Notes: generated by a model not told the origin, from the letters alone. Counted from the stretch's first letter, positions 16,485 to 26,808 are shown. The stretch: 64,000 nt of DNA from Coriobacteriaceae bacterium AF45-21 (GCA_027682925.1 JAQCYU010000005.1:1-64000), one strand, 5' to 3'. Made by a program: numbers and translations.

Positions 16485-18845
16485 CTAAGCCAGCCCCAGC
16501 AATATGCCCGCCGAATGCACGACAAACGCCACGATCCAGGCGACCGTCACCTGAAACGCGAACACGGCCACGGCATAGCGCGCTCCCAACTCGCTCTTGA
16601 CGGCGCCGATGGACGCCACGCAGGGCGGGTACAGCAGCGTAAAGACCAGGAACACGTAAGCGGTAAACGGCGAAAACATAGTTGACAGCACCGCGGGCGA
16701 CGTTGCGCCCAAAAGCACCGTGAGGGTCGAGATGACGCTCTCCTTGGCGATAAGTCCGGTGACGAGCGCCGTCGACGCACGCCAGTCGCCAAAGCCGAGC
16801 GGCGCCAGCGCCGGCGCGATAATACTACCCAGACCGGCAAGCAGACTCTGCGACTGATCGGCGACCACATTAAAGCGAATGTCGAACGTCTGGAGGAACC
16901 AGATGACCACGGTGGCGGCAAAGATAATGGTAAAGGCCTTGGTAATAAAGTCCTTGGCCTTATCCCATGCCAGCATCACCGTCGTCTTGACGCTCGGCAG
17001 ACGGTAATTGGGGAGCTCCATGATAAACGGCACCGGGTCGCCCTTAAATGCCGTGCGGTTGAGCACCAAAGCCGCGATGCAACCGATCGCAATGCCAATC
17101 AGATAGAGCGAGACCATGGCGGGAACCGTCGCCTGTGGGAAAAACGCCCCGCACAGCAGACCGTAGACCGGCAACTTGGCCGAGCAGCTCATGAACGGCG
17201 TGAGCATGACCGTCATCTTGCGGTCGTGCTCGGATGGGAGCGTACGGGTCGACATGATAGCCGGCACGGTGCAGCCAAAACCGACGAGCATGGGGACGAA
17301 GCTGCGGCCCGAAAGGCCAAAGCGACGCAGTACCTTATCCATGACAAAGGCCACGCGTGCCATGTATCCGGAGTCTTCCAGAATGGAAAGGAACAAAAAG
17401 AGCACGACGATAATCGGCAGGAAGGTCAGCACGCTGCCCACGCCCGTAAGCACGCCGTCGACAGCCAGCGAGCGCACTACGTCGTTGGTGCCGAACACCT
17501 TGAGGCCCGCATCGGCCGAGGCGATGATGGCAGCGATGCCGTCCTCCATGAGTCCCTGCAACGCCGCGCCGATCACGCCAAACGTCAGCCAAAAGACGAG
17601 GCCCATGATCACCAGAAACGCCGGAATGGCTGTGTAGCGACCCGTCAGGATGCGGTCGATCTTGACGGAGCGCACGTGCTCGCGGCTCTCGTGCGGCTTG
17701 ACGACGCAACGCCCGCACACGTCGCCGATAAAGCTAAAGCGCATATCGGCCAGCGCGGACAGACGGTCGGTGCCGGCTTCGCCCTCCATCTGGGTAATGA
17801 TGTGCTCGATAGCGTCGAGCTCATTGCGATCCAAGTGAAGCGCCTCGGTCACCAGCTCGTCGCCTTCAACCAGCTTGGTCGCCGCAAAACGCACCGGAAT
17901 GTGCGCCGTCACGGCATGGTCCTCGATCAGGTTGGCAATACCGTGGATGCAGCGATGCAGTGCACCGCCGTCCGAGCCATCGGGCGCACAGAAGTCCAGG
18001 CGACCGGGGCGCTCGCGGAACCGTGCCACGTGCAAGGCATGATCCACCAGCTCGCCGATACCCTCGTTGCGGGCAGCGCTAATGGGGACAACAGGCACGC
18101 CCAACAGGCTCTCGAGCAGGTTGACGTCCACGGCGCCGCCGTTGGCCGTCACCTCGTCCATCATGTTGAGCGCGATGACCATGGGGCGGTCGAGCTCCAT
18201 AAGCTGCAGCGTCAGGTACAGGTTGCGTTCGATATTAGTAGCGTCGATGATGTCGATGATGGCGTCGGGGTTTTCGTCCAGGATAAATTGGCGACTGACG
18301 ATCTCTTCGCCCGTGTACGGAGACAGCGAATAGATGCCGGGCAGGTCGGTAACGCTTGCCTCGGGATGGTTACGGATGGTGCCGTCCTTGCGGTCGACCG
18401 TCACGCCGGGAAAGTTACCGACATGTTGGTTGGAGCCCGTAAGCTGGTTGAACAGCGTGGTCTTACCGCAGTTTTGGTTGCCGGCGAGGGCGAAATGCAG
18501 CGGCGCACCCTCGGGCACGGCCGTTTTTGCCGCACGGGGCGAATACGTCCCCTCGCCAAGTGCCGGGTGCTCCGTCGTGCCGATTGCGGCGTTAGTGCGC
18601 GGACCCGTGTCTGTGTCGTGAACACCCACGAGCTCGATGCGAGCAGCATCGTCCTTGCGCAGCGTCAACTCGTAGCCACGCAGGCGAATCTCGAGCGGGT
18701 CGCCCATAGGAGCGTACTTCATCATGGTGACTTCGGTGCCCGGCGTTAGGCCCATGTCCAAAATATGCTGTCGGAGTGCCTGATCGTCCGATGTCACCGA
18801 TGCGACAACGGCGTCCTTTCCAATCTCGAGTGTATCGAGCTTCAC
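16485..18845 (-). CDS. feoB: FeoA-FeoB fusion, ferrous iron transporter
   Basis: Imports Fe2+ across the cytoplasmic membrane. Residues 1-75 form a FeoA SH3-like domain (QHILDMGLTPGTEVTMMK). After a linker the FeoB G-domain begins with G1 GNQNCGKTT (about residue 120), G3 DLPG and G4 NMMD. The gate-type membrane domain occupies the C-terminal half (two repeats, with GFGCTVPAIM). 786 residues. Start GTG at 18845 has AAAGGAT upstream. A separate feoA gene is not needed or seen. Regulation probably responds to iron, but no clear Fur or DtxR box was identified. Confidence 0.92.
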   Translation of the reverse strand: MKLDTLEIGKDAVVASVTSDDQALRQHILDMGLTPGTEVTMMKYAPMGDPLEIRLRGYELTLRKDDAARIELVGVHDTDTGPRTNAAIGTTEHPALGEGTYSPRAAKTAVPEGAPLHFALAGNQNCGKTTLFNQLTGSNQHVGNFPGVTVDRKDGTIRNHPEASVTDLPGIYSLSPYTGEEIVSRQFILDENPDAIIDIIDATNIERNLYLTLQLMELDRPMVIALNMMDEVTANGGAVDVNLLESLLGVPVVPISAARNEGIGELVDHALHVARFRERPGRLDFCAPDGSDGGALHRCIHGIANLIEDHAVTAHIPVRFAATKLVEGDELVTEALHLDRNELDAIEHIITQMEGEAGTDRLSALADMRFSFIGDVCGRCVVKPHESREHVRSVKIDRILTGRYTAIPAFLVIMGLVFWLTFGVIGAALQGLMEDGIAAIIASADAGLKVFGTNDVVRSLAVDGVLTGVGSVLTFLPIIVVLFLFLSILEDSGYMARVAFVMDKVLRRFGLSGRSFVPMLVGFGCTVPAIMSTRTLPSEHDRKMTVMLTPFMSCSAKLPVYGLLCGAFFPQATVPAMVSLYLIGIAIGCIAALVLNRTAFKGDPVPFIMELPNYRLPSVKTTVMLAWDKAKDFITKAFTIIFAATVVIWFLQTFDIRFNVVADQSQSLLAGLGSIIAPALAPLGFGDWRASTALVTGLIAKESVISTLTVLLGATSPAVLSTMFSPFTAYVFLVFTLLYPPCVASIGAVKSELGARYAVAVFAFQVTVAWIVAFVVHSAGILLGLA

Positions 18846-18926
18846 GCGCGCATCCTTTCGTTAGACGCGGTTAACCGTTTACCGGGGCTAACCAACTCGT
18901 AACGACAAATGATAGCGCTCTGAACT

Positions 18927-18954
18927 ATTATATAAAGTCAAATACCGATGTTTA
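18927..18954 (-). promoter_or_regulatory. Promoter of feoAB
   Basis: Minus strand TAAACA, 16 bases, TATAAT (perfect -10). The AT-rich spacer contrasts with surrounding DNA. Confidence 0.55.
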
Positions 18955-18966
18955 CCTGCGCAAACT

Positions 18967-19287
18967 TTATGCGGTGCGCCCCGAAAGCTCTTTGCGCATA
19001 CCGCTCAGCGAGATCGAAATGGAACCCGACCGCGCGGTAGCAGTGAGTCGATCACCCTCAACCGACCCCGTGCATGTAAAGGGCGCCTTGCCCATCAAGA
19101 CGTGGGAGATAGTACCCGAGAGCTCAAAGAAATCGCACTCAGCGCGGGCACCCGAGAGAGCGATATTGAGACCCCTGACGTTTAGTACTGCCCTGAGCGC
19201 GCCGTTCACCCCATATGAAAACGTCACCTCGCCGCGCTTGCTCCCCACCGGCGTCTGGGCCAAAACCACATACGTACCCTCAAGCAT
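18967..19287 (-). CDS. Hypothetical protein
   Basis: 106 residues. ATG at 19287 is selected because AGGAGGAG lies 4 bases upstream. The protein is rich in beta-forming segments (TYVVLAQTP, EVTFSYGVNG, LNIALSG, DRLTATARSG, SISISLSG), suggesting a small beta-barrel or sandwich. No signal peptide or cysteine motif. Follows the esterase gene by 47 bases and may be cotranscribed. Function unknown. Confidence 0.7.
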   Translation of the reverse strand: MLEGTYVVLAQTPVGSKRGEVTFSYGVNGALRAVLNVRGLNIALSGARAECDFFELSGTISHVLMGKAPFTCTGSVEGDRLTATARSGSISISLSGMRKELSGRTA

Positions 19288-19334
19288 GGCTCCTCCTCTA
19301 AGCAGACTTTTTGAAACGGGCAAGTAGTCTACTT

Positions 19335-20234
19335 TTACATATGGCGCTCCAGGAAGCGGAAGGCTAGGCGAATCCATGGACGGACCGCCACCTGCTTGTC
19401 CTCGTTATCGACCGCGGTATTGGCGTTGCCGAGCGAAAGGCCGTGACCACCTTGGTCAAAGACGTGCATCTCGCATACGACGCCCTCCTCGGCCATGCGC
19501 TGGGCAAACGGGTAGACCTGTGCGATCGGCGCCGTCTTGTCGTCGGACACGCCCCACACAAAGGTTGGCGGCATCTGACGCGAAACATGTGTGGTGGGGC
19601 AGATATCGGCCAAATGCTCGTCAGTTGCCTCGCCACCCGTCACCATCGACAGGTAGTCGTTGAGCAGATCGCGCCCCGTCTTGCCGCCCGTCTTTGGCAC
19701 GCGCAGGTCGATGCGCGGGTCGCGCGTCTGCATGTCGCGCACATAGGCAAAGTCGAGCAGCGGATAGCCCAGCACTACGGCATCGGGACGAATGTCGTCC
19801 GGACGCGCCCCTGCCAGGCCCGCGAAGGGACCAGCCTTCCATTGTGTTGCCAGCGAAGCGCAGATCATACCGCCCGCAGAAAAGCCCACGACGCACACGC
19901 GCTTGGGATCGACATGCCACTCGTCGGCATTCGCACGCACCGTGGCGACCATCTTGGCAAGATCTGCCTGCGGGTGCGGAAAGCTCACGTCGCCCGTGGC
20001 GCTCGTCACATAGTTGAGCACAAAGGCCTGGTAACCGTGATCCAAAAACGCAAACGCCACGGGATCCTGCTCATGCGGAGCGATATGCGTAAACGCACCT
20101 CCGCCGCAGATAATCACCGCGGGGCGGCGGCCATTGGGCTTGTCGGGCAGCGGCTCGGCACCCAGATACGTAAACGTCGCCGGATAATCCTCGGTCGGCT
20201 CCTCGCCCCACAGCGCATGGTTCTCAATAATCAT
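19335..20234 (-). CDS. Alpha/beta hydrolase, acetyl-xylan/carbohydrate esterase-like
   Basis: Serine esterase of the BD-FAE/acetylxylan esterase type. The oxyanion loop CGGGAF (about residue 44), nucleophile elbow GFSAGGM (about residue 116), an Asp in WGVSDDKTAP and His in QGGHGLSLG make a full catalytic triad. 299 residues, no signal peptide. ATG at 20234 follows GGAGGGAG. Probably deacylates imported oligosaccharides or small esters; the substrate is not determined. Confidence 0.85.
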   Translation of the reverse strand: MIIENHALWGEEPTEDYPATFTYLGAEPLPDKPNGRRPAVIICGGGAFTHIAPHEQDPVAFAFLDHGYQAFVLNYVTSATGDVSFPHPQADLAKMVATVRANADEWHVDPKRVCVVGFSAGGMICASLATQWKAGPFAGLAGARPDDIRPDAVVLGYPLLDFAYVRDMQTRDPRIDLRVPKTGGKTGRDLLNDYLSMVTGGEATDEHLADICPTTHVSRQMPPTFVWGVSDDKTAPIAQVYPFAQRMAEEGVVCEMHVFDQGGHGLSLGNANTAVDNEDKQVAVRPWIRLAFRFLERHM

Positions 20235-20359
20235 AGGTGCTCCCTCCGTGCGATTCGTGCGCACTCGTTTTTCGCACCTTAGCGTACCCCACTTGAGCCC
20301 GCGGCGCAGAAACACCCCCGCAATAAGTTGGCCTCAACTGATATATCACAAAATCGCTG

Positions 20360-20388
20360 TTCAGAGGTATCGTTGGACAGCGTAAAAT
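20360..20388 (+). promoter_or_regulatory. Promoter of crr
   Basis: TTCAGA, 17 bases, TAAAAT, about 90 bases upstream of the gene. Confidence 0.55.
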
Positions 20389-20479
20389 AGGAGCGCTGAC
20401 CGTGCTGGGAAACACGTACGAAACGTTTCCGGCAAACCACACGCGTGCAACATGCGCGCCTGATACGTTGGAGGCATCT

Positions 20480-21042
20480 ATGGGTCTGCTCGATTCGCTC
20501 AAGTCCACGTTCACTTCGTCGGGCGAGGCGTCCGTTCCGCCCGCAGCAAGCTTCGCCACCCGCGAAGGCGTCATCTACGCTCCTGTCAACGGCGTGCTCG
20601 TCAATCTGAGTGAGGTTCCCGACGAGACCATCGCCTCGGGCATGCTCGGCCAGGGCTACGGCATCGAGCCATTACCGGCACCATTTACGCCCCCGCTAAC
20701 GGCCGTATCGGCGCCACCACCGTCACCAACCACTCCATCGGCATGATCACCGAGGACGGTCTTCGCGTGTTCATCCATGTTGGCCTGGGCACCGTGGAAA
20801 TGAACGGCAAGGGTTTTGCCCGCTTTGTCGAGATGGGCGACACGGTCAAGGCCGGCCAGCCGCTCATCAGCTTCGACCGCGACGCTATCAAGGCCGCCGG
20901 TCACGAGGACATCGTGACCGTCATCATCTCTGAGCTCGACCGCCTCAAGAGCATCGACCACGTCGGCGAGTCCGGAACGCTTATCGGCGGCAATCCGCTC
21001 GTCAAGCTGGGCGACCCGCTGCTGGTTGCCAAGACCAAGTAG
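20480..21042 (+). CDS. crr: PTS glucose-type EIIA component (one-base frame break near 20670)
   Basis: Phosphocarrier that passes phosphate from HPr to a membrane EIIBC. Active-site region [16 protein letters not shown] contains the phosphorylated His, with the helper His in TNHSIGM. The frame breaks at GAGCCATTACC: one extra base yields [14 protein letters not shown] in continuous frame and a 187-residue protein of normal length. ATG at 20480 follows TTGGAGG. It stands alone with its own promoter and terminator. The EIIBC at 41592 lacks an EIIA domain and could be one of its partners. Confidence 0.9.
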
Positions 21043-21081
21043 CCAGGCCCCGCGCCACACAGCCAAAAGGCACCTCGTCAA

Positions 21082-21114
21082 GCGCCCGCGACCATTTGGC
21101 CGCGGGCGCTTTTC
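21082..21114 (+). terminator. Terminator of crr
   Basis: Stem GCGCCCGCG/CGCGGGCGC followed by TTTTCGTTT. Confidence 0.88.
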
Positions 21115-21223
21115 GTTTGAAAAACCATCCCGCCAATGCCTTATCTGTATAGCCCAAATGAGCCGAGCTGCTAGAATATCGAACTGTATGGATAACTATC
21201 ATTCAACCGTTATGGGAGGATAC

Positions 21224-22627
21224 GTGAACCGCACCAAAATCGCGCAGCTCTATACGCACGCCGAGTCGCTCGGCGGCCAGACCGTCACCGTCGCCGGCTG
21301 GGTCAAGTCCGTCCGCGACATGAAGAACTTTGGCTTTGTTACGCTCAACGACGGCAGCTGCTTCCGCGACCTGCAGGTCGTCATGAACCGCGAGGCACTC
21401 GACAACTACGACGAGATCGCCCATCAAAACGTCTCGGCCGCACTCATTTGCACCGGCACCGTCAAGCTGACCCCCGATGCGCCCCAACCTTTCGAGCTTT
21501 CTGCCACCTCCATCGAGGTCGAGGGCGTCAGCGCCCCGGATTACCCGCTGCAGAAGAAGCGCGCAACCGTCGAGTTCCTGCGCACCCAGCAGCACCTGCG
21601 CCCGCGCACTAACCTGTTCCGCGCCGTGTTCCGCATCCGCTCTGTCGCGGCTGCCGCCATCCACCGCTTCTTCCAGGAGCAAGGCTTTGTCTACGTCAAC
21701 ACCCCCATCATCACCACGAGCGACTGCGAGGGTGCCGGCGAGATGTTCCGCGTGACCACGCTTGACCCCAAAAACCCGCCCCTCACCGAGTCCGGCGAGG
21801 TCGACTGGAGCCAGGACTTCTTTGGCAAGCACGCGAGCCTTACCGTGTCCGGCCAGCTCAATGCCGAGAACTTTGCCATGGCCTTTGGCGACGTGTACAC
21901 CTTTGGCCCCACCTTCCGCGCCGAAAACTCCAACACCACGCGCCACGCCGCCGAGTTTTGGATGATCGAGCCCGAGATGGCCTTTGCCGACCTGAACGAC
22001 TACATGGATAACGCCGAGGCCATGCTCAAGTACGTCCTTAAGGACGTTATGGCCACCTGCCCCGACGAGCTCAACATGCTCAACAAGTTTGTGGACAAGG
22101 GCCTGATCGAGCGCCTGGACCATGTGGCAAACTCCGACTTTGCCCGCGTTACCTACACCGAGGCCGTCGAAATCCTGGAGCAGGCCGTCGCCGCCGGTCA
22201 CAAGTTTGACTACCCCGTGAGCTGGGGCATCGACCTGCAGACCGAGCACGAGCGCTTCCTGACCGAGGAGCACTTTAAGCGCCCGACCTTCGTGACCGAC
22301 TACCCGGCCGAGATCAAGGCCTTCTACATGCGCATGAACGAGGACGGCAAGACCGTCGCCGCCGCCGACTGCCTGGTTCCCGGTATCGGCGAGATTATCG
22401 GCGGCTCCCAGCGCGAGGAGCGCCTGGATCTGCTCGAGGCCCGCATCAAGGACCTGGGCATGAATCCCGAGCAGTACAAGTACTACCTTGACCTGCGCCG
22501 CTACGGTTCCTGCAAGCACGCCGGCTACGGTCTGGGCTTCGAGCGCTTGGTCATGTATCTGACCGGCGTGGGCAACATTCGCGACGTCCTGCCGCACCCG
22601 CGCACCGTGGGCAACGCCGACTTCTAA
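21224..22627 (+). CDS. asnS: Asparagine-tRNA ligase
   Basis: Class IIb aminoacyl-tRNA synthetase. An N-terminal OB-fold anticodon-binding domain ([19 protein letters not shown], residues 16-34) precedes the catalytic core with motif 2 (FRAENSNT) and motif 3 ([13 protein letters not shown]). The FWMIEPEM segment and lack of a bacterial-type insertion domain identify AsnRS rather than AspRS. Start GTG at 21224 has GGGAGG 4 bases upstream. 467 residues. Monocistronic. Confidence 0.95.
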   Translation: MNRTKIAQLYTHAESLGGQTVTVAGWVKSVRDMKNFGFVTLNDGSCFRDLQVVMNREALDNYDEIAHQNVSAALICTGTVKLTPDAPQPFELSATSIEVEGVSAPDYPLQKKRATVEFLRTQQHLRPRTNLFRAVFRIRSVAAAAIHRFFQEQGFVYVNTPIITTSDCEGAGEMFRVTTLDPKNPPLTESGEVDWSQDFFGKHASLTVSGQLNAENFAMAFGDVYTFGPTFRAENSNTTRHAAEFWMIEPEMAFADLNDYMDNAEAMLKYVLKDVMATCPDELNMLNKFVDKGLIERLDHVANSDFARVTYTEAVEILEQAVAAGHKFDYPVSWGIDLQTEHERFLTEEHFKRPTFVTDYPAEIKAFYMRMNEDGKTVAAADCLVPGIGEIIGGSQREERLDLLEARIKDLGMNPEQYKYYLDLRRYGSCKHAGYGLGFERLVMYLTGVGNIRDVLPHPRTVGNADF

Positions 22628-22668
22628 TCGCCACAGCGCCACCAAACGCGTTCCAGCGCATCACGCCA

Positions 22669-22700
22669 GCGCCTCTCGGCAAGCCGAGGGGCGCTTTTTT
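22669..22700 (+). terminator. Terminator of asnS
   Basis: Stem GCGCCTCTCGGC/GCCGAGGGGCGC followed by TTTTTT. Confidence 0.9.
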
Positions 22701-22876
22701 CAACAGCATCCGTCAAGCTTTTGGCAAGTTTTTGGTCAGTTGGGCAGGGCTGTTGAAAACTCGACCCGCCGCTTGCCGACGGCTACCGACCGCCCAGGGC
22801 GTCCTGCACCCCTGGGAAAGCCCCGCGTCCTAGGCTCCATACCGTCGCCACCCAAAACGGAAAGGACGTGGACGCC

Positions 22877-23661
22877 ATGACCGAAACCGCTGTTGAAACT
22901 TACGAGACCACGACGAGGGGCGCCGCCTCGATGGCAGCCTATCGCGCCGTTCGCATCCTGCAACTATTAAGCGAAAACACCGGTGAGGACAAGGCCATGC
23001 TTTCCGATGAGTTGATCCGGCGCCTCGCCCATCCCGACGACCCCGCCCGCATGCCCATCTCGGCGGCGCGGCGCAGCATCTACACCGCCATCTCCGCACT
23101 TCGCCATGCCGGATACGAAATTGAGTACAAGCGCGGCGTGGGGTATCGGCTCTTGACCCGTCCGCTCACCGACGAAGAGATCATCCGACTCCACGGCATG
23201 GTCATGCGCAACCGCTCTACGCCCATCGCCATTCGAAAAAGCATGGCGCAGCACCTGGTCGCCATGGCGAGTGCCGACGTTCGCGGCTACCTCGATGCAC
23301 CCGAGCCTGCTCCAAGCGCAGGCGGCAAATCCACCAAGGCCACACGCACGCCCGTCAAGCGCATCGATGCCTGCGAGCTCATCGAGCAGGCCATCGACCA
23401 CGGAACCACGGTGAGTTTTGATATTTCGAGTGTCACGGCACGCGGAGAGGTCGAAGTGGCACGGATGACACTCCGTCCCTTTGCCATCAAGCAACGAGAC
23501 GGCATCTCGTATTTGCTGGGAACGGTCTATGACGCGCGAGGCGCCGATGACACGTTGCGTACCGTAGAGATCGGCCGAATGAGAAACGTCACCACACGTC
23601 TCCTCGACGGCAAGAAGCTCTTCGCCGCCTGGACGAGGACGATGCCTCCTCCGCCGCATAA
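22877..23661 (+). CDS. WYL-domain transcriptional regulator (one-base frame break near 23630)
   Basis: DNA-binding regulator with an N-terminal winged helix (ISAARRSIYTAISALRHAGYEIEYKRGVGYRL, split over residues 57-95) and a C-terminal WYL-type ligand-sensing domain (VTLRPFAIK-like ARMTLRPFAIKQRDGISYLLG). The last codons are out of frame: adding one base at GCCGCCTGG gives a short acidic tail ending at 23661 and 261 residues. Without it translation would run into repeat-like intergenic DNA. ATG at 22877 is favoured over GTG at 22868 because AAAGGA is then 11 rather than 2 bases away. Targets unknown; the next operon is a candidate. Confidence 0.75.
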
Positions 23662-23730
23662 GACCCTCCGCCGCCCATTAGACTACCCGTACCGCCCATC
23701 CGATTCTGTATTAAAAAACCCGCCAGGCTG

Positions 23731-23758
23731 TTGTAAAAATGGACATCAGCGCTACTAT
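23731..23758 (+). promoter_or_regulatory. Candidate promoter of the Trp-type ABC importer
   Basis: TTGTAA, 16 bases, TACTAT, about 60 bases before the lipoprotein gene. Confidence 0.35.
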
Positions 23759-23819
23759 AGTTCCACTTGCACTTTGTCCCAGTGCAGTGTTTCCAGCCAT
23801 TTTTTACTGGGGGTATGAT

Positions 23820-24799
23820 ATGAGGACATCACCATCAGCCGCAGGAGCCTTCTTGTCTCCGCTGGCCTGCTCGCGCTCGCCCCGCTCGCCGGATGCGGCG
23901 GCAACTCTGGTTCCGGCTCCGCTGCCGCCGGTTCCGACTACACCATCGGTGTTCTGCAGCTCACCGAGCACTCCGCGCTCGATGCCGCCAACGACGGCTT
24001 CGTCAAGGCCATCAAGAAGAGCGGTCTCAAGGTCAAGATCGACCAGAAGAACGCCCAGAACGACCAGTCCACGTGTAAGTCCATTGCCGACAAGTTCGTA
24101 GGCGACGGCGTCAACCTGATCTATGCCATCGCTACGCCCGCCGCGCAGGCTGCCGCCGGCGCCACCGCTGATATCCCCATCGTTGGCTGCGCCATCACCG
24201 ACTACGCCGCTTCCGGCCTGGTCCAGGACAACGACAAGCCCGGCACCAACGTCACGGGCGCTTCCGACCTCACCCCGGTCGCCGAGCAGCTCGAGATGAT
24301 GCAGAAGGTCCTGCCCAACGTTAAAAAGGTCGGCCTGCTCTACTGCACCGCCGAGTCCAACTCCGACGTCCAGATCAAGGCCGCCAAGAAGGAACTCGAC
24401 AAGCTGGGTCTCGAGTACACTGACTTCACCGTCTCGAGCTCCAACGAGATTCAGTCCGTCGTCGAGTCTGCCGTGGGCAAGGTCGACGCGCTGTACTCCC
24501 CCACCGACAACACCATCGCCGCGGGTGCCTCGCAGGTCGGCCAGATCTGCAAGGAGAACAAGCTCCCCTTCGTGACTGGCGAGGAGGGCATGTGCAAGGC
24601 CGGCGGTCTGTTCACCCTCTCCATCAACTATGAGGACCTGGGCTACGCTGCAGGCGAGATGGCCGTCAAGATCTTGAAGGGCGAGGCCAAGCCCGAGGAT
24701 ATGCCGATCAAGCACCTCTCGAGCAAGGACCTGGTCGTCGTCAAAAACGACGAGATGGCCGAGGCTCTGGGTATCGACCTTTCCGCTCTGGACGAATAG
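23820..24799 (+). CDS. ABC transporter substrate-binding lipoprotein, TrpX-like (one-base frame break after the start codon)
   Basis: Extracytoplasmic binding protein of the PF04392 family, whose best-known member binds tryptophan or related amino acids. A lipoprotein signal (SRRSLLVSAGLLALAPLAGC) ends in a lipobox cysteine. The mature protein has the two-lobe periplasmic fold (YTIGVLQLTEHSALDAANDGF, then KVGLLYCTAESNSDVQ). The signal-peptide frame has no start codon of its own. One missing base in ATGAGGACATC restores M-(K/R)-D-I-T-I-S and 326 residues, with GGGGGT as ribosome site. First gene of a three-gene operon. Confidence 0.85.
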
Positions 24800-24870
24800 C
24801 ACCATGCGCGGTGACGCGTCTAGGGCCCGCACGCGCGCCACAGCTGCGTTATTCAATATCTGAGTCATTG

Positions 24871-24899
24871 GGGCGAACGCTAAAGACCGGCGTTCGCCC
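24871..24899 (+). terminator. Hairpin between binding-protein and permease genes
   Basis: Stem GGGCGAACG/CGTTCGCCC followed by TGCTTGTTT. It probably terminates part of the transcripts, giving more binding protein than permease. Confidence 0.7.
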
Positions 24900-25003
24900 T
24901 GCTTGTTTCAGGTAAAACAAAACGTCTGTCCATCGCTCTTTTATGCAGTGGTACCGCTATTATGGAAAATCACGTGTCCACCCTATCCTAGGAGGTATGA
25001 AGC

Positions 25004-25927
25004 ATGCTCATTGCATTGCAGGGCGCCGTTTCGCAGGGCGTCCTCTGGGGCATCATGGTGCTCGGCGTGTTTATCACGTTCCGCCTGCTCGACATCCCCG
25101 ATATGACCTGCGACGGCAGCTTTGCCCTCGGCGGCTGTGTTTGCGCCGTGCTCATCGTCAACAATAACGTCGACCCCTTGCTCGCCGTGCTGGCCGGCAT
25201 GTGCGCCGGTGCCATTGCCGGCGCCGTCACGGGCATCTTGACCACCGTCTTTGAGATTCCCGCAATCCTCGCCGGAATCCTTACGCAGATCAGTCTGTGG
25301 TCCATCAACCTGCGCATCATGGGCAAATCCAACACGCCCATCCTTGCCAAGGGCACCATCTTCTCATCCGTCAGCCACATGACGGGCCTGCCGCAGTCCA
25401 CCGTTGCCATCATCCTGGGCATTGTGCTGGCCGTGGCCATCGTTGCCATCCTGTACTGGTTCTTTGGAACCGAGATCGGCTCGGCGCTGCGTGCCACCGG
25501 CAACAACGAGTACATGATCCGCGCCCTGGGCGTTAACACCAACACCACCAAGATGATTGCCCTCGTGCTCTCCAACGCCCTTATCGGCCTTTCGGGTGCG
25601 CTCATCTGCCAGAGCCAGAAGTACGCTGACATTGGCATGGGCACCGGTGCCATCGTTATCGGTCTTGCCGCCATTGTTATCGGCGAGGTACTCGGCCGCC
25701 TGCTGCCCGGCGGTCTCACGCAGTTCAGTGTCCGTCTTGCCTCTGCCGTCTTTGGCTCCGTGGTGTACTTCCTCATTCGCGCCATCGTGCTGCAACTGGG
25801 CATGGACGCCAACGACATGAAGCTGCTCTCCGCCGTGATCGTTGCCGTGGCCCTGTGCGTGCCCGTGGTTTGGGAGCGCTACAAGCTCCGCAGCTCCTAC
25901 ACGAAGGGGGATGAGGCAGATGCTTAA
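25004..25927 (+). CDS. ABC transporter permease, TrpY-like
   Basis: Membrane component with about eight hydrophobic segments across 307 residues. The family motif LLDIPDMTCDGSFALGG near residue 28 and ALRATGNNEYMIRALGVN (coupling region contacting the ATPase) are typical of permeases paired with PF04392 binding proteins. ATG at 25004 follows GGAGG by 8 bases. Its end overlaps the ATPase gene by 8 bases, indicating translational coupling. Confidence 0.88.
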   Translation: MLIALQGAVSQGVLWGIMVLGVFITFRLLDIPDMTCDGSFALGGCVCAVLIVNNNVDPLLAVLAGMCAGAIAGAVTGILTTVFEIPAILAGILTQISLWSINLRIMGKSNTPILAKGTIFSSVSHMTGLPQSTVAIILGIVLAVAIVAILYWFFGTEIGSALRATGNNEYMIRALGVNTNTTKMIALVLSNALIGLSGALICQSQKYADIGMGTGAIVIGLAAIVIGEVLGRLLPGGLTQFSVRLASAVFGSVVYFLIRAIVLQLGMDANDMKLLSAVIVAVALCVPVVWERYKLRSSYTKGDEADA

Positions 25928-26714
25928 GCTCTCGCACGTCAAAAAGACCTTTAACAAGGGCACCGTCACCGAGAAGCGCGCACTCACCGGCGTCGACCTC
26001 ACCCTGAATGATGGCGACTTTGTAACCGTGATTGGCGGCAACGGCGCCGGCAAGTCCACGCTGCTCAACATGATCGCCGGCGTATATCCGCTCGATTCGG
26101 GTGTTATTGAGCTCGACGGCACCGACATCTCGCGTCTGAGCGAATCGCAGCGCGCCAAGTACCTGGGCCGCGTGTTCCAGGACCCCATGCGCGGCACCGC
26201 AGCCGACATGCAGATTGCCGAGAATCTAGCCCTCGCCAAGCGCCGCGGCCAGCGTCGCGGTCTTTCGTGGGGCGTCACCAAGGCCGAGAAGGACGAGTAC
26301 GTTGAGCTGCTCAAACGCCTGGACCTTGGCCTGGACACACGCCTCAACGCCAAGGTCGGTCTGCTCTCGGGCGGCCAGCGCCAGGCACTCACCCTGCTGA
26401 TGGCCACGCTCACCAAGCCGCGCCTGCTGCTGCTCGACGAGCACACCGCCGCACTCGACCCCAAGACCGCCTCTAAGGTGCTCAATCTGACCGAGGAGAT
26501 TGTCGACGAGAACCACCTGACCACGCTCATGGTCACGCACAACATGAACGACGCCATCCGTCTGGGCAATCGCCTGATCATGATGCACGAAGGCCACGTG
26601 ATCTACGACGTGGCCGGCGATGAGAAGAAGTCGCTCACCGTCGCCGACCTGCTCCAGAAGTTCGAGGAGGTCTCGGGCGGCGAGCTCGCCAACGACCGCA
26701 TGCTGCTGAGCTAA
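25920..26714 (+). CDS. ABC transporter ATP-binding protein, TrpZ-like
   Basis: ATPase that powers the importer. Walker A GGNGAGKST (about residue 38), Q-loop in RVFQDPMRG, signature LSGGQRQAL, Walker B RLLLLDEH and the switch His in MVTHNM are intact. Start ATG at 25920 overlaps the permease stop and follows AAGGGGG. 264 residues. The operon order binding protein-permease-ATPase matches TrpXYZ systems. No T-box or other aptamer was recognised upstream, so the actual ligand remains open. Confidence 0.9.
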   Translation: MLKLSHVKKTFNKGTVTEKRALTGVDLTLNDGDFVTVIGGNGAGKSTLLNMIAGVYPLDSGVIELDGTDISRLSESQRAKYLGRVFQDPMRGTAADMQIAENLALAKRRGQRRGLSWGVTKAEKDEYVELLKRLDLGLDTRLNAKVGLLSGGQRQALTLLMATLTKPRLLLLDEHTAALDPKTASKVLNLTEEIVDENHLTTLMVTHNMNDAIRLGNRLIMMHEGHVIYDVAGDEKKSLTVADLLQKFEEVSGGELANDRMLLS

Positions 26715-26753
26715 AACCTGCCAATAAGGGACAGGTTTATTTTGGCAGGTTTT
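26713..26753. repeat. Palindromic repeat, AAGGGACAGGT variant
   Basis: Arms AAAACCTGCCAA/TTGGCAGGTTTT enclose TAAGGGACAGGTTTATT. Starts inside the stop codon of the ATPase gene; may act as a bidirectional terminator. Related to the copies near 26.8, 27.8, 30.5, 32.6 and 34.3 kb. Confidence 0.75.
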
Positions 26754-26768
26754 ATCTGCGCAAACGTC

Positions 26769-26808
26769 AAAACCGCCGCAAAGGAACAGATACCTTTGCG
26801 ACGGTTTT
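26769..26808. repeat. Palindromic repeat, GGGGACAGGCACC family
   Basis: AAAACCGCCGCAAAGG and its near complement around AACAGATA. Directly follows the previous copy, so two related elements are in tandem. Confidence 0.7.
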
